Shown here: positions 17,043 through 24,647 of the stretch, in pieces
Layout of the letters: each line of letters opens with the position of its first letter
Numbering within the stretch: position 1 is the first letter of the stretch
DNA from: Sphingomonas alpina
Lineage (GTDB): Bacteria; Pseudomonadota; Alphaproteobacteria; Sphingomonadales; Sphingomonadaceae
DNA: 64,000 nt
Direction of reading: 5' to 3'
NCBI RefSeq assembly: GCF_014490665.1
Contig: NZ_CP061038.1
Location: 248,001-312,000 of the forward strand
The notes under the pieces: model-generated
The model's database searches: none
The model's input: the letters and a program-made list of their open reading frames with translations, nothing else
What the model was told of the DNA's origin: nothing
Program-made: the position numbers and the translations under genes

Positions 17043-20000
17043 TCAGAATTTCTTACTGACGCTGAAACCAATGATGCGGGGGTCCAGTGTAAATACGTTG
17101 GTGGTCAGTCCGGTGTCATCGCTGTTGGTGAAGAAATCGGAGATGGGCGTGTTGTTAAACACATTCTTGATATAGAATTGGAAGGCGAGATCAGATTCCG
17201 GTCGCGCAAATGTGATCGCCAGGTTGGTATTGTCCCACGGTTTCAACCGATCATAGGCGGTGTTGTAGACGCGGCCCCAGCTCGCTGACTGGCGATAATA
17301 ATCGCCGCGGAAGGTCAGGTTCCAATCGTCGATGAAGAAGGTGTATTGGGCGCCGATATTGGCGGTAAGGCGCGGCGCGTTGGGCAGTTCATTGCCCTCG
17401 AGATCGGCATAGAAGCCGCGACCGCCATTAGGGGCGTCGGTCAAGGGATTATAATCGAAGCCGAAAAAGGCATTGAACGGCAGGATGGTGTCGGCGCCAG
17501 GCGTGAACGACCCGTAACCCTTGGACCCGCCACACAATGCACCGAGCGCGAGGAGTCCGAATGGTCCCGCCAGGGGGGAATTGAGAATGGCCTCAACCTT
17601 GTCACGCGGCGCGATGCAGTTCGACGGAACCTGGATCCAGGGACGCAGCACCACCCAATCTTCATTGCCTTGGGTGCGATTCATCACGTCGATCGACCGT
17701 GCGCCTTTCTTGAGCCGAGTCCTGAGATAGCCAAGATTGGCATCGACCCGGAATGCACGTGACGGGCGCCATGCGGCCTCGAGTTCCACGCCCCAGCTTT
17801 GCGCGTCGAAATTCTCGTTGAGCGAGATGCGATCAACGATCTGGGAAACCTGATAATCCTTGTAGTCATAGAAAAATGCGGTTGCGTTGAAACTCAACTT
17901 GCCGCCGGCAAAGCTGTTTTTGGTGCCGATCTCGAACGCGTTGATATATTCCGGTTTGAAGGTCCCGGGCAGCGCTTGATACTGGACGATCCGTGGGTTG
18001 ATGTTGGCGCGCGGGGGGTTCGCACCACCTCCCTTGTAACCGTGCGACGCAGACGCGTAGATCAGTGTGTCGTCTGTGAATGCGAGGTCGGGCTTCCAGT
18101 CGACCACCAGACGTCCAGTCGGCCGGGACCAGCTTTGATTGATGTCGGGATCCCTGGGATAGCCGCTGTTGACGAAGCCGCCGCTGTTGCCGACGTCCGG
18201 TGCGCCGCCAAGCAGGAGCTGGCTGGGGACCGGTGTCGCGGTCTTGTCATCCTTGGTGAAACGGAGCCCGGCGGTGATCTTGATGTTATCGGCGACTTCC
18301 CAATACGCTTCGCCGAAAACGGCCCATGATTCCGTTTTCACGATGTTGCGGCTGAGAAAATAATTGTGGCCGAGGTCGTTCAGCGAGCCGATCGGATTTG
18401 GATCGATATAGACGCAGTCGACGGTGGTCGTGCCGGGCGGGCACGGCAGTGGGGTGAATCCGTTTCGGTTGTAGAGATTGGCTGCAACGAAGGTGAAGAT
18501 GTTGTTGAAGACGTAATAATCGTCCTGTGACTTGAAATTCAGGTAATTGGCGCCGAGGCTGAAATTGAAGGGACCGCTGAACGACGATTGCAGGCGGAGT
18601 TCCTGCGTCCATTGGTCGTTGCGCGAGCGGCTCAAGTCTGCGGACAGGATGCGATTCGATGCCCCGAGCTGAGGGTCGGTGAAAATCCCGCCCGGTGCAC
18701 CCTGACCCTGGTTCTGGATCGGCAGGCCAGTGAAGGGGTCAATCAATCCCGTCGTATCGGTGAAGATCGAGCCGGAAACGAAACGGTTATAATCTTGCGA
18801 CGAATAATAGCGATCGCGCGCATACGCGGTTTGCGAGACGAGTTTTAGAGAATCGGTGAGTTTATACTCGAGATTCAGCTGAAAGACGTCGTTCTTTGCG
18901 CGAAATACCGGGTCATAGCTGGTTGCGATCTCGCGCAGGTTGCGCGACTGCACGACATTTGCATAGGGATCGCCCGACAAAAGGCCGAGCAAGGTGTTCC
19001 CCGTCAACGGGTCAACCCCGGCATTGATGATGTAGCTGCCGGCCAGGATATAGCCGAGGCTGCTGCCGTTCGGCGCGCCGAACGAACTGTCGTCATAGAG
19101 CGAGACGGCCCGGCAGCCCTGGCTGATGCGGTCGCGCAATTCGTCCGGCACCACCGTGTTGCCGACCTTGGCGAGGCCTTCATCGCGCGAGCAGAGCTGC
19201 TTGCCGGTGCGCGAGCGATTGTCCTTCTCGTAGAAATGCTGCCAGATCGCATTGGCTTTGAACCGATCGCTCGGCTCCCATTGCACCGAGGCGCGGGTCG
19301 ACCACAGGTCGCGGCCATTGACACGCTTCTGGCTGAAGGTGTTGAAGTCGAATCCGTCGCGCTTGGTCATCGACCCGGCGACGCGAACGCCAAGAGTATC
19401 GGTGAGCGGCACATTGAGCATGCCGCTCAGCCGGCGCGTGGAATAGTTGCCGACTTCCGCTTTCGCATCACCCTCGAATTTATCGCTCGGCAGCGCCGGG
19501 ATGATATTGACCACGCCGCCGGTCGCGTTGCGGCCATAGAGCGTACCCTGCGGCCCGCGCAGTACCTCGACGCGCTGCAGATCGAAGAATTCGGATTCGA
19601 ACAGGCGATTGCGGATCAGCGGCGTGTTGTTGAAACTGACTGCCACCGCGGGATCGCTCGACGCCGAAATCGCCTTGGTCCCGATCCCGCGGATCGAGAA
19701 ATTGTACATGCTGAAATTGCCCTTGGAGAAGTTCACATTGGGCACGGCACGCAGCAATTCCGATCCGCTTTCGATCTTGTGATCGTCGAGCGACTGTTTG
19801 GAAAAGGCGGAGATGGCGATCGGCACGTCCTTCAGCGATTCCTCCCGCTTCTGCGCCGTCACGATGATGTCGCTGGTGTCTTCCTGGCTGGCTGTGGCGG
19901 CGCCGACCGCGGTATCGCTCGATGCCGGGCGAGTTTGAATCGGCTCGACAGCCGATACCGCCGGCCGGACGATCAGCACGCCCGAGCGCCCGGTCTGAAC

Positions 20001-20273
20001 CGTCAGACCGGAATTGGTGAGCAGACGCGACAGCGCCTCGTCCTTGCTGAAGCTGCCGACCAGCGCCGGGCTGGTCTTGCCGTTCACTGCCGCGGCGTCG
20101 AAGATGATCTGCTGCCGTGAGGTTTCGCCGAACGCCTTCAGCGCATTACCCAAAGCCTGCGCCGGAATGTTGAACCGGTATGTCTGAGTGCGCGCGGCGG
20201 CCACCGACGGCTGCGCCATGATCGCGATCACTGCGGTTGCAGAGTAAAGATAACCGCGCAAGGAATCCCGCAT
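17043..20273 (-). CDS. TonB-dependent transducer-type receptor with N-terminal STN domain
   Basis: 1076 residues. Signal peptide to about residue 27, STN domain at ~31-103 (YRFNIPAQALGNALKAFGETSRQQIIFD, ALSRLLTNSGLTV), TonB-box-like DIIVTAQKR at ~135-143, then plug (VEVLRGPQGTLYGRNATGGVVNI) and a long barrel ending SVSKKF. The STN domain lets FecA-type receptors signal through a FecR anti-sigma to an ECF sigma factor; both genes lie just upstream at 21054-22624. The substrate is unknown. It is flanked by small secreted 4-Cys paralogues on both sides. Confidence 0.93.
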   Translation of the reverse strand: MRDSLRGYLYSATAVIAIMAQPSVAAARTQTYRFNIPAQALGNALKAFGETSRQQIIFDAAAVNGKTSPALVGSFSKDEALSRLLTNSGLTVQTGRSGVLIVRPAVSAVEPIQTRPASSDTAVGAATASQEDTSDIIVTAQKREESLKDVPIAISAFSKQSLDDHKIESGSELLRAVPNVNFSKGNFSMYNFSIRGIGTKAISASSDPAVAVSFNNTPLIRNRLFESEFFDLQRVEVLRGPQGTLYGRNATGGVVNIIPALPSDKFEGDAKAEVGNYSTRRLSGMLNVPLTDTLGVRVAGSMTKRDGFDFNTFSQKRVNGRDLWSTRASVQWEPSDRFKANAIWQHFYEKDNRSRTGKQLCSRDEGLAKVGNTVVPDELRDRISQGCRAVSLYDDSSFGAPNGSSLGYILAGSYIINAGVDPLTGNTLLGLLSGDPYANVVQSRNLREIATSYDPVFRAKNDVFQLNLEYKLTDSLKLVSQTAYARDRYYSSQDYNRFVSGSIFTDTTGLIDPFTGLPIQNQGQGAPGGIFTDPQLGASNRILSADLSRSRNDQWTQELRLQSSFSGPFNFSLGANYLNFKSQDDYYVFNNIFTFVAANLYNRNGFTPLPCPPGTTTVDCVYIDPNPIGSLNDLGHNYFLSRNIVKTESWAVFGEAYWEVADNIKITAGLRFTKDDKTATPVPSQLLLGGAPDVGNSGGFVNSGYPRDPDINQSWSRPTGRLVVDWKPDLAFTDDTLIYASASHGYKGGGANPPRANINPRIVQYQALPGTFKPEYINAFEIGTKNSFAGGKLSFNATAFFYDYKDYQVSQIVDRISLNENFDAQSWGVELEAAWRPSRAFRVDANLGYLRTRLKKGARSIDVMNRTQGNEDWVVLRPWIQVPSNCIAPRDKVEAILNSPLAGPFGLLALGALCGGSKGYGSFTPGADTILPFNAFFGFDYNPLTDAPNGGRGFYADLEGNELPNAPRLTANIGAQYTFFIDDWNLTFRGDYYRQSASWGRVYNTAYDRLKPWDNTNLAITFARPESDLAFQFYIKNVFNNTPISDFFTNSDDTGLTTNVFTLDPRIIGFSVSKKF

Positions 20274-20329
20274 TTCGTAACACCTCCCCTATATCGCCGC
20301 CGTTCGTTTTTGAACGGTCGATCAGAGGG

Positions 20330-20351
20330 TAATACGCACATCAATGTCTAT
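20330..20351 (-). promoter_or_regulatory. Promoter-like motif shared with the sigma-factor gene
   Basis: TAATACGCAC (plus-strand 20330-20339) lies 57 bp upstream of the receptor start and recurs exactly at 22632-22641 in front of the ECF sigma gene. On the coding strand it reads GTGCGTATTA. It overlaps CACATCAATGTC. It could be the -10 region of an ECF-type promoter; this is inference. Confidence 0.4.
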
Positions 20352-20394
20352 CCCTCACTTGCCTCGATGCTTTTTTTAAATCCGTTACGGCGAG

Positions 20395-20434
20395 TAAAAA
20401 AATGCCCGGAGCGCGAACCCATGCGCTCCGGGCA
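20395..20434 (-). terminator. Rho-independent terminator after paralogue D
   Basis: Perfect 12-bp stem TGCCCGGAGCGC (20403-20414) and GCGCTCCGGGCA (20423-20434), 8-base loop, followed on the minus strand by seven Ts (20402-20396). It separates paralogue D from the receptor gene, so the receptor has its own promoter. Confidence 0.9.
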
Positions 20435-20465
20435 GGCGGGGACCTCGTTGGATTTGTCGAGCAGA

Positions 20466-20981
20466 TCAGGGGTTGGTGATACTGAGTGCCTCACCCGAAA
20501 CCTGATTGAGGTTGCCTGTGAATCGACAGGGTGCTGTCCCGCCGTCGCCCGGTAAGCTGGTGTTGAATAAGATGGCTCTGGGAGAGGCTGTGTTGCCGCT
20601 CCATTTACCGCTGAGCGTCCCGGTGCAGCCGCCTGGACCGAAGGCTAGGTAGGCAACGCTATTGAGCGATATGCTGGTCCCGTCGAACGACACGGGATAC
20701 GGCGCGCCACTGAACATCTGCACAGGACATAGGGCATTGCCTGCGGTCAGGACCGGGGTCGCGGTGGCGTTGTGGCCGTGGGATGCCGTGCCATCGGCAT
20801 CCGGCGCGCTTTCGGGAACAGTGATGGTGACTGTGAGGATGCAGGTGAGTGTGAAACCCTTGACCGTCTGCACCCAGCCCTGGAAGACGTAGGTGCCTGC
20901 GGGTGTATAGGTGGTAGCGCTTGCCGCCTGTATGTTGGCCACCGCCACTGCCACGGCGCAAATGGTGGGCAATAATCTCAT
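20466..20981 (-). CDS. Small secreted 4-Cys protein, paralogue D (PraB-like?)
   Basis: A 171-residue protein. Signal peptide MRLLPTICAVAVAVANIQAASA, then TTYTPAGTYVFQGWVQT. The cysteines are in LTCILTVT, ALCPVQMF, GGCTGTLSG and APCRFTGNL, the His segment is DADGTASHGH, and it ends LSITNP. It lies between the FecR-type gene and the receptor gene, with a GAGAGAGATGAG leader and its own terminator. Its position between regulator and receptor is the best evidence that the secreted family belongs to this signalling system. Confidence 0.82.
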   Translation of the reverse strand: MRLLPTICAVAVAVANIQAASATTYTPAGTYVFQGWVQTVKGFTLTCILTVTITVPESAPDADGTASHGHNATATPVLTAGNALCPVQMFSGAPYPVSFDGTSISLNSVAYLAFGPGGCTGTLSGKWSGNTASPRAILFNTSLPGDGGTAPCRFTGNLNQVSGEALSITNP

Positions 20982-21053
20982 CTCATCTCTCTCCGTTCTA
21001 ACCTGCGCACCGTTGATTTCGGCGCTTGAAAGCGAGGAGTGGTTTGCCGTTCT

Positions 21054-22088
21054 TCAGGCCGCCCGGTACGACAGGATGATCCGCCCGTCCTCGCGCCTCG
21101 CTTGCACCGGGTGCAGCGCGCACACGCCTTCGACAAAGGCGTCGGCATCGGCACCCAGAAAGACGCCGTTGACGACATAGGCCCCGATCCGCGGATCGGA
21201 GATGACCAGCTTCTCGCGGGCGTCGCGATTCATCCGGTCGACGGCGACTGCGAGCGGTTCGCCGTCAAAGGTAAGCTGGCCGCTTTCCCAGGACAGTGAC
21301 CGCGAGACGTCGGTCGGCGCGATGCGGGTTGTGGCGGCGCTGGTCGAGGCGATCAGCTCGCTGCCGGGCACGAGTGTCGGTCCGGGCTGCCCGGCCACGG
21401 GCAAGATAGTACGCCGCGTGCCGTCCTTCGCCTGGGCCATCACTTCGACCCGGCCTTCATACAGCACGACGCGCATCTGCTCTGCCAGCAGCTCGACGCT
21501 GAACGACGTACCCGTCGCGAGGGTCAAACGGTTGCGCGCGAGCACGCTGAGCGGCCGCATCGCATCATGCGCGACGTCGAATTTTGCGCGGCCCGAGACC
21601 AGCTCGAGACGCCGGCTGTTATGGTCCATCCGGACATTGACCTGCGTTGCGGCATCGAGCGTGACGCGCGTGCCGTCGTCGAGCATGACGACCCGACGTT
21701 CGCCCGTTCCGGTCGAATAGGAGGTCATCGGATCGTGCAGCAGATAGACCATCGCCACCAGCAGCACTGCGGCGAAAGCGGCGGCCGCTCTGCCCCATCC
21801 GCCCATGCTCCAATGCGTGCGCGCCCAGCGGCGCGCATTGGCGCGGCGCAGCGATTCCACCGCCTCCGCGCGGTAGCGGATCATCTCGGGTGTGTCGGCA
21901 ACATCCTCCACCCCATGCCAGATCGCCACCGCTTCCTCGAACGCCATGGCATGGGCGTCGTCCGTGGCGATCCATGCATCGAATTCGCAGCGCTCGTCGG
22001 TATCGAGCCGTCCTTCGCTGAGGCGCAGGCACCACAGCGCCGCCTGTTCGTCGATCTGGCTGTGATCCTGATGTGCGGGAGCGGTCAT
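21054..22088 (-). CDS. FecR-family anti-sigma factor / membrane signal transducer
   Basis: 344 residues from the ATG at 22088, which overlaps the sigma stop (ATGA). DUF4880-like cytoplasmic part (~13-60, QAALWCLRLSEGRLDTDERCEFDAWI), one helix (~101-118, AAAAFAAVLLVAMVYLLH), FecR domain (GERRVVMLDDGTRVTLDAATQVNV) and a C-terminal STN-interacting domain (DPRIGAYVVNGVFLGADADAFVEGV). It would hold the ECF sigma factor at the membrane and receive the signal from the STN domain of the receptor at 17043-20273. Confidence 0.92.
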   Translation of the reverse strand: MTAPAHQDHSQIDEQAALWCLRLSEGRLDTDERCEFDAWIATDDAHAMAFEEAVAIWHGVEDVADTPEMIRYRAEAVESLRRANARRWARTHWSMGGWGRAAAAFAAVLLVAMVYLLHDPMTSYSTGTGERRVVMLDDGTRVTLDAATQVNVRMDHNSRRLELVSGRAKFDVAHDAMRPLSVLARNRLTLATGTSFSVELLAEQMRVVLYEGRVEVMAQAKDGTRRTILPVAGQPGPTLVPGSELIASTSAATTRIAPTDVSRSLSWESGQLTFDGEPLAVAVDRMNRDAREKLVISDPRIGAYVVNGVFLGADADAFVEGVCALHPVQARREDGRIILSYRAA

Positions 22089-22624
22089 TTTGAGATTTCC
22101 CGGGCTCGCGCCATCAGATGCGTGGTGGCGCGCGCCACATGTTTTTCGACCGCGCTGGGCGAAATGCCGAAGCTTTCCGCAATGACGCGCTTGTCGATGG
22201 TTTCGATGCGATACAGAATGAAGATCGTCCGCGTGCGTTCGGGCAGGTCGCGGAGCGACCGCATGATCTGCGCGACAAGGCTGCGGCCCGCGGCAATCTT
22301 TTCCGGGTCGATCCAGTCGACGCCTTGACCGTAGAGCAGGCACACCGTGTCATATTGCTCGGTCCGCACGCGCGAACGGCGCGAGCGGTCGCGCAGCAGA
22401 TTGGCTGCCACTTTGAAGATATAGCCGGCATGGAGGCCGGTTTCAGCACCCGATCCTCCGAATACCCGGGCGAAAGTTTCCTGAGTCAGATCCTCTGCCT
22501 CGGCATGATTATGCACGCGCTTGAGGAAGAACGACATCAGCGCCGGCCGCCAGTGGCGGACATGCGCGGCCATGTCGGATTGCTGATCAGTTAACAGCGC
22601 ATTTTCCTCGGAATCCGGGGTCAT
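22085..22624 (-). CDS. FecI-like ECF sigma-70 factor
   Basis: 179 residues. Sigma region 2 at ~25-85 (LMSFFLKRVHNHAEAEDLTQETFARVF) and region 4 at ~122-172 with the HTH DKRVIAESFGISPSAVEKHVARA. First gene of the signalling locus and translationally coupled to FecR. It probably directs transcription of the receptor and secreted-protein genes. The motif TAATACGCAC eight bases upstream of its ATG is also found before the receptor gene, consistent with autoregulation. Confidence 0.92.
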   Translation of the reverse strand: MTPDSEENALLTDQQSDMAAHVRHWRPALMSFFLKRVHNHAEAEDLTQETFARVFGGSGAETGLHAGYIFKVAANLLRDRSRRSRVRTEQYDTVCLLYGQGVDWIDPEKIAAGRSLVAQIMRSLRDLPERTRTIFILYRIETIDKRVIAESFGISPSAVEKHVARATTHLMARAREISK

Positions 22625-22631
22625 CGACAGC

Positions 22632-22641
22632 TAATACGCAC
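22632..22641 (-). promoter_or_regulatory. Copy of shared motif in front of the sigma gene
   Basis: TAATACGCAC (plus strand), followed by CACATC, 8 bp upstream of the sigma-factor ATG. The same 10-mer precedes the receptor gene at 20330-20339. If it is a -10 element, the transcript would be almost leaderless. Confidence 0.35.
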
Positions 22642-22905
22642 CACATCGCAAACACCACAGTATTTTACTGTCATGCCTTAAGATGCCGGCATCGTGATTT
22701 CGGGGGGATTTTTGGCAGGCGAGTGCCATCGATCTCTCGTCGGTCGCTCCCAGCATACGGATTTGCGCACCCTTTCCCGTTCTCCGAGAATGAGCGGCGT
22801 TTGCCATTGGACCCGTCCACTATGCTGAAATTGGATGTTTCGTGATCCGCCTTGTCAGCTCTCTATAACAAATATGACGCAGACCCTTTCTTCCCGGAGG
22901 TGCCC

Positions 22906-24573
22906 ATGATCGATCGTCGGCAGTTCATCGGCGCGAGCGCCGCGATGATGCTTGCGTCGCCATTGTTCGCGGCGGCGCCGGGTCTGGATATCGCGCTGGT
23001 TAATGCCCGGGTGTGGACCGGGCGGCGCGAGCGTGCGGCGGTCACCGCGGTAGGGATCGTTGGCGAACGCATTGCGGCGGTCGGCGCAGGCCCGGTTCGC
23101 GCCGCGACGACCAAAGCGACGCGGGTAATCGACCTGGACGGTGCGTTCCTGTCACCCGCCTTTATCGACAATCACACGCATTTTCTGCGCGGCGCGGCAA
23201 TGCTGCGCCAGCCGAGCCTGCGCGAGGCGAAAACCCCGGCCGCCTTTGCTGAGCGCGTGGCTGCCGCCGCAAGGCTGCTCAAGCCCGGCCAATGGGTCGA
23301 GGGCGGCTATTGGGACGAACAGCTCTGGGGCGGCGAATTGCCGACTCGCGCCTGGATCGACGCAGTCACGCCGGATCATCCGGTGGCGGTGTCGCGGCTC
23401 GATCTACACATGATCCTGCTCAATTCGGCTGCGCTGAAGATCGCCGGGATCGACCGCAATACGGCGGCGCCGGAAGGCGGTGTCATCGTGCGCGACGCGG
23501 CGGGCGAGCCGACCGGGATCCTCAAGGACAATGCCGCCTGGCTCGCCGAGCGCGCGATCCCCAAGCTCGACCATGCCGGGATCGAGGATGTGCTGCGCGG
23601 CGGTATCACCGAGGGGCTCTCCAAGGGCATCGCCCAGGCGCATTCGCCCGAGATCGACTGGTCGATGTACGAGGCGCTGCGGCGGCTCGGCGCGAAGGGC
23701 CGGCCCGATATGCGCTTCTATTCCTTCGTGCCGATCGCCGATTGGGAGAAGATGGCGGCGATCGTCGCGGCCGAAGGCAAGGGTGACGACTGGATCCGCT
23801 GGGGCGGGGTCAAGGGATTGATGGACGGGTCGCTCGGATCGCGTACCGCCTTGTTCCGCGATCCCTATAGCGATGCGCCGGACACGCGCGGCGTGCGGGT
23901 GACGCCGCGCGCCGATATCGCCAAATGGGTTGCCGCCGCCGATGCGCACCGCATGCCGGTCACCGTCCATGCAATCGGCGATGAAGCGAATGACGAACTG
24001 CTCGACATCTATGCCGATGTCGCGCGCGTCAACGGCAAGCGCGACCGGCGTTTCCGCATCGAACATGCCCAGCATCTCAGCTCCGCGGCGATCCCGCGCT
24101 TCGCAAAGCAGGAGGTGATCGCCTCGGTCCAGCCGTATCACGCGATAGACGATGGCCGCTGGGCGGTGAAACGGATCGGTGAGGCGCGGCTGCACGGCAC
24201 CTATGCGTTCAAGTCGCTGCTCGACGCCGGCGCGCGCGTAACTTTCGGGTCGGACTGGCCGGTCGCGCCGTTCGATCCCATCACCGGAATCCATGCCGCG
24301 GTGACTCGCGCGACGATCGACGGGCTCAATCCGAATGGCTGGCTGCCCGACCAGAAGATCACGGTCGAACAGGCGCTGACCGCCTATACCAGCGCCAATG
24401 CCTTTGCCGGGTTCCAGGATGACCGGCTCGGGCTGATCGCGCCGGGCTATCTCGCCGATCTCACCATACTCGATGCCGACCCGCGCACTGTGCCGCCGGC
24501 GGACATCGCCCGCATCAAGGTGCTGCGCACCTTTGTCGGCGGGACGCAGCGTTTCGGGCCGCACAGCGGCTGA
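22906..24573 (+). CDS. Exported YtcJ-like metal-dependent amidohydrolase
   Basis: 555 residues from the ATG at 22906 (CGGAGG ribosome binding site); the frame is open upstream without a better start. N-terminus MIDRRQFIGASAAMMLASPLFA has a Tat-like RRxF motif and signal peptide. The amidohydrolase-3 fold shows metal ligands in IDNHTHF, HAIGDEAND and EHAQHL and Asp in FGSDWPVAPF, plus GVKGLMDGSLGSRTA typical of YtcJ. It likely hydrolyses an N-acyl or cyclic amide in the periplasm. It starts a co-directional cluster with a TBDT and peptidase. Confidence 0.9.
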   Translation: MIDRRQFIGASAAMMLASPLFAAAPGLDIALVNARVWTGRRERAAVTAVGIVGERIAAVGAGPVRAATTKATRVIDLDGAFLSPAFIDNHTHFLRGAAMLRQPSLREAKTPAAFAERVAAAARLLKPGQWVEGGYWDEQLWGGELPTRAWIDAVTPDHPVAVSRLDLHMILLNSAALKIAGIDRNTAAPEGGVIVRDAAGEPTGILKDNAAWLAERAIPKLDHAGIEDVLRGGITEGLSKGIAQAHSPEIDWSMYEALRRLGAKGRPDMRFYSFVPIADWEKMAAIVAAEGKGDDWIRWGGVKGLMDGSLGSRTALFRDPYSDAPDTRGVRVTPRADIAKWVAAADAHRMPVTVHAIGDEANDELLDIYADVARVNGKRDRRFRIEHAQHLSSAAIPRFAKQEVIASVQPYHAIDDGRWAVKRIGEARLHGTYAFKSLLDAGARVTFGSDWPVAPFDPITGIHAAVTRATIDGLNPNGWLPDQKITVEQALTAYTSANAFAGFQDDRLGLIAPGYLADLTILDADPRTVPPADIARIKVLRTFVGGTQRFGPHSG

Positions 24574-24647
24574 CCGGAAAGGGCTCAACGAAGCCAGCCT
24601 GGGCAAGCGGCAATGGCCGCGGCTCGCATCATCAAAGGGGACCAACC

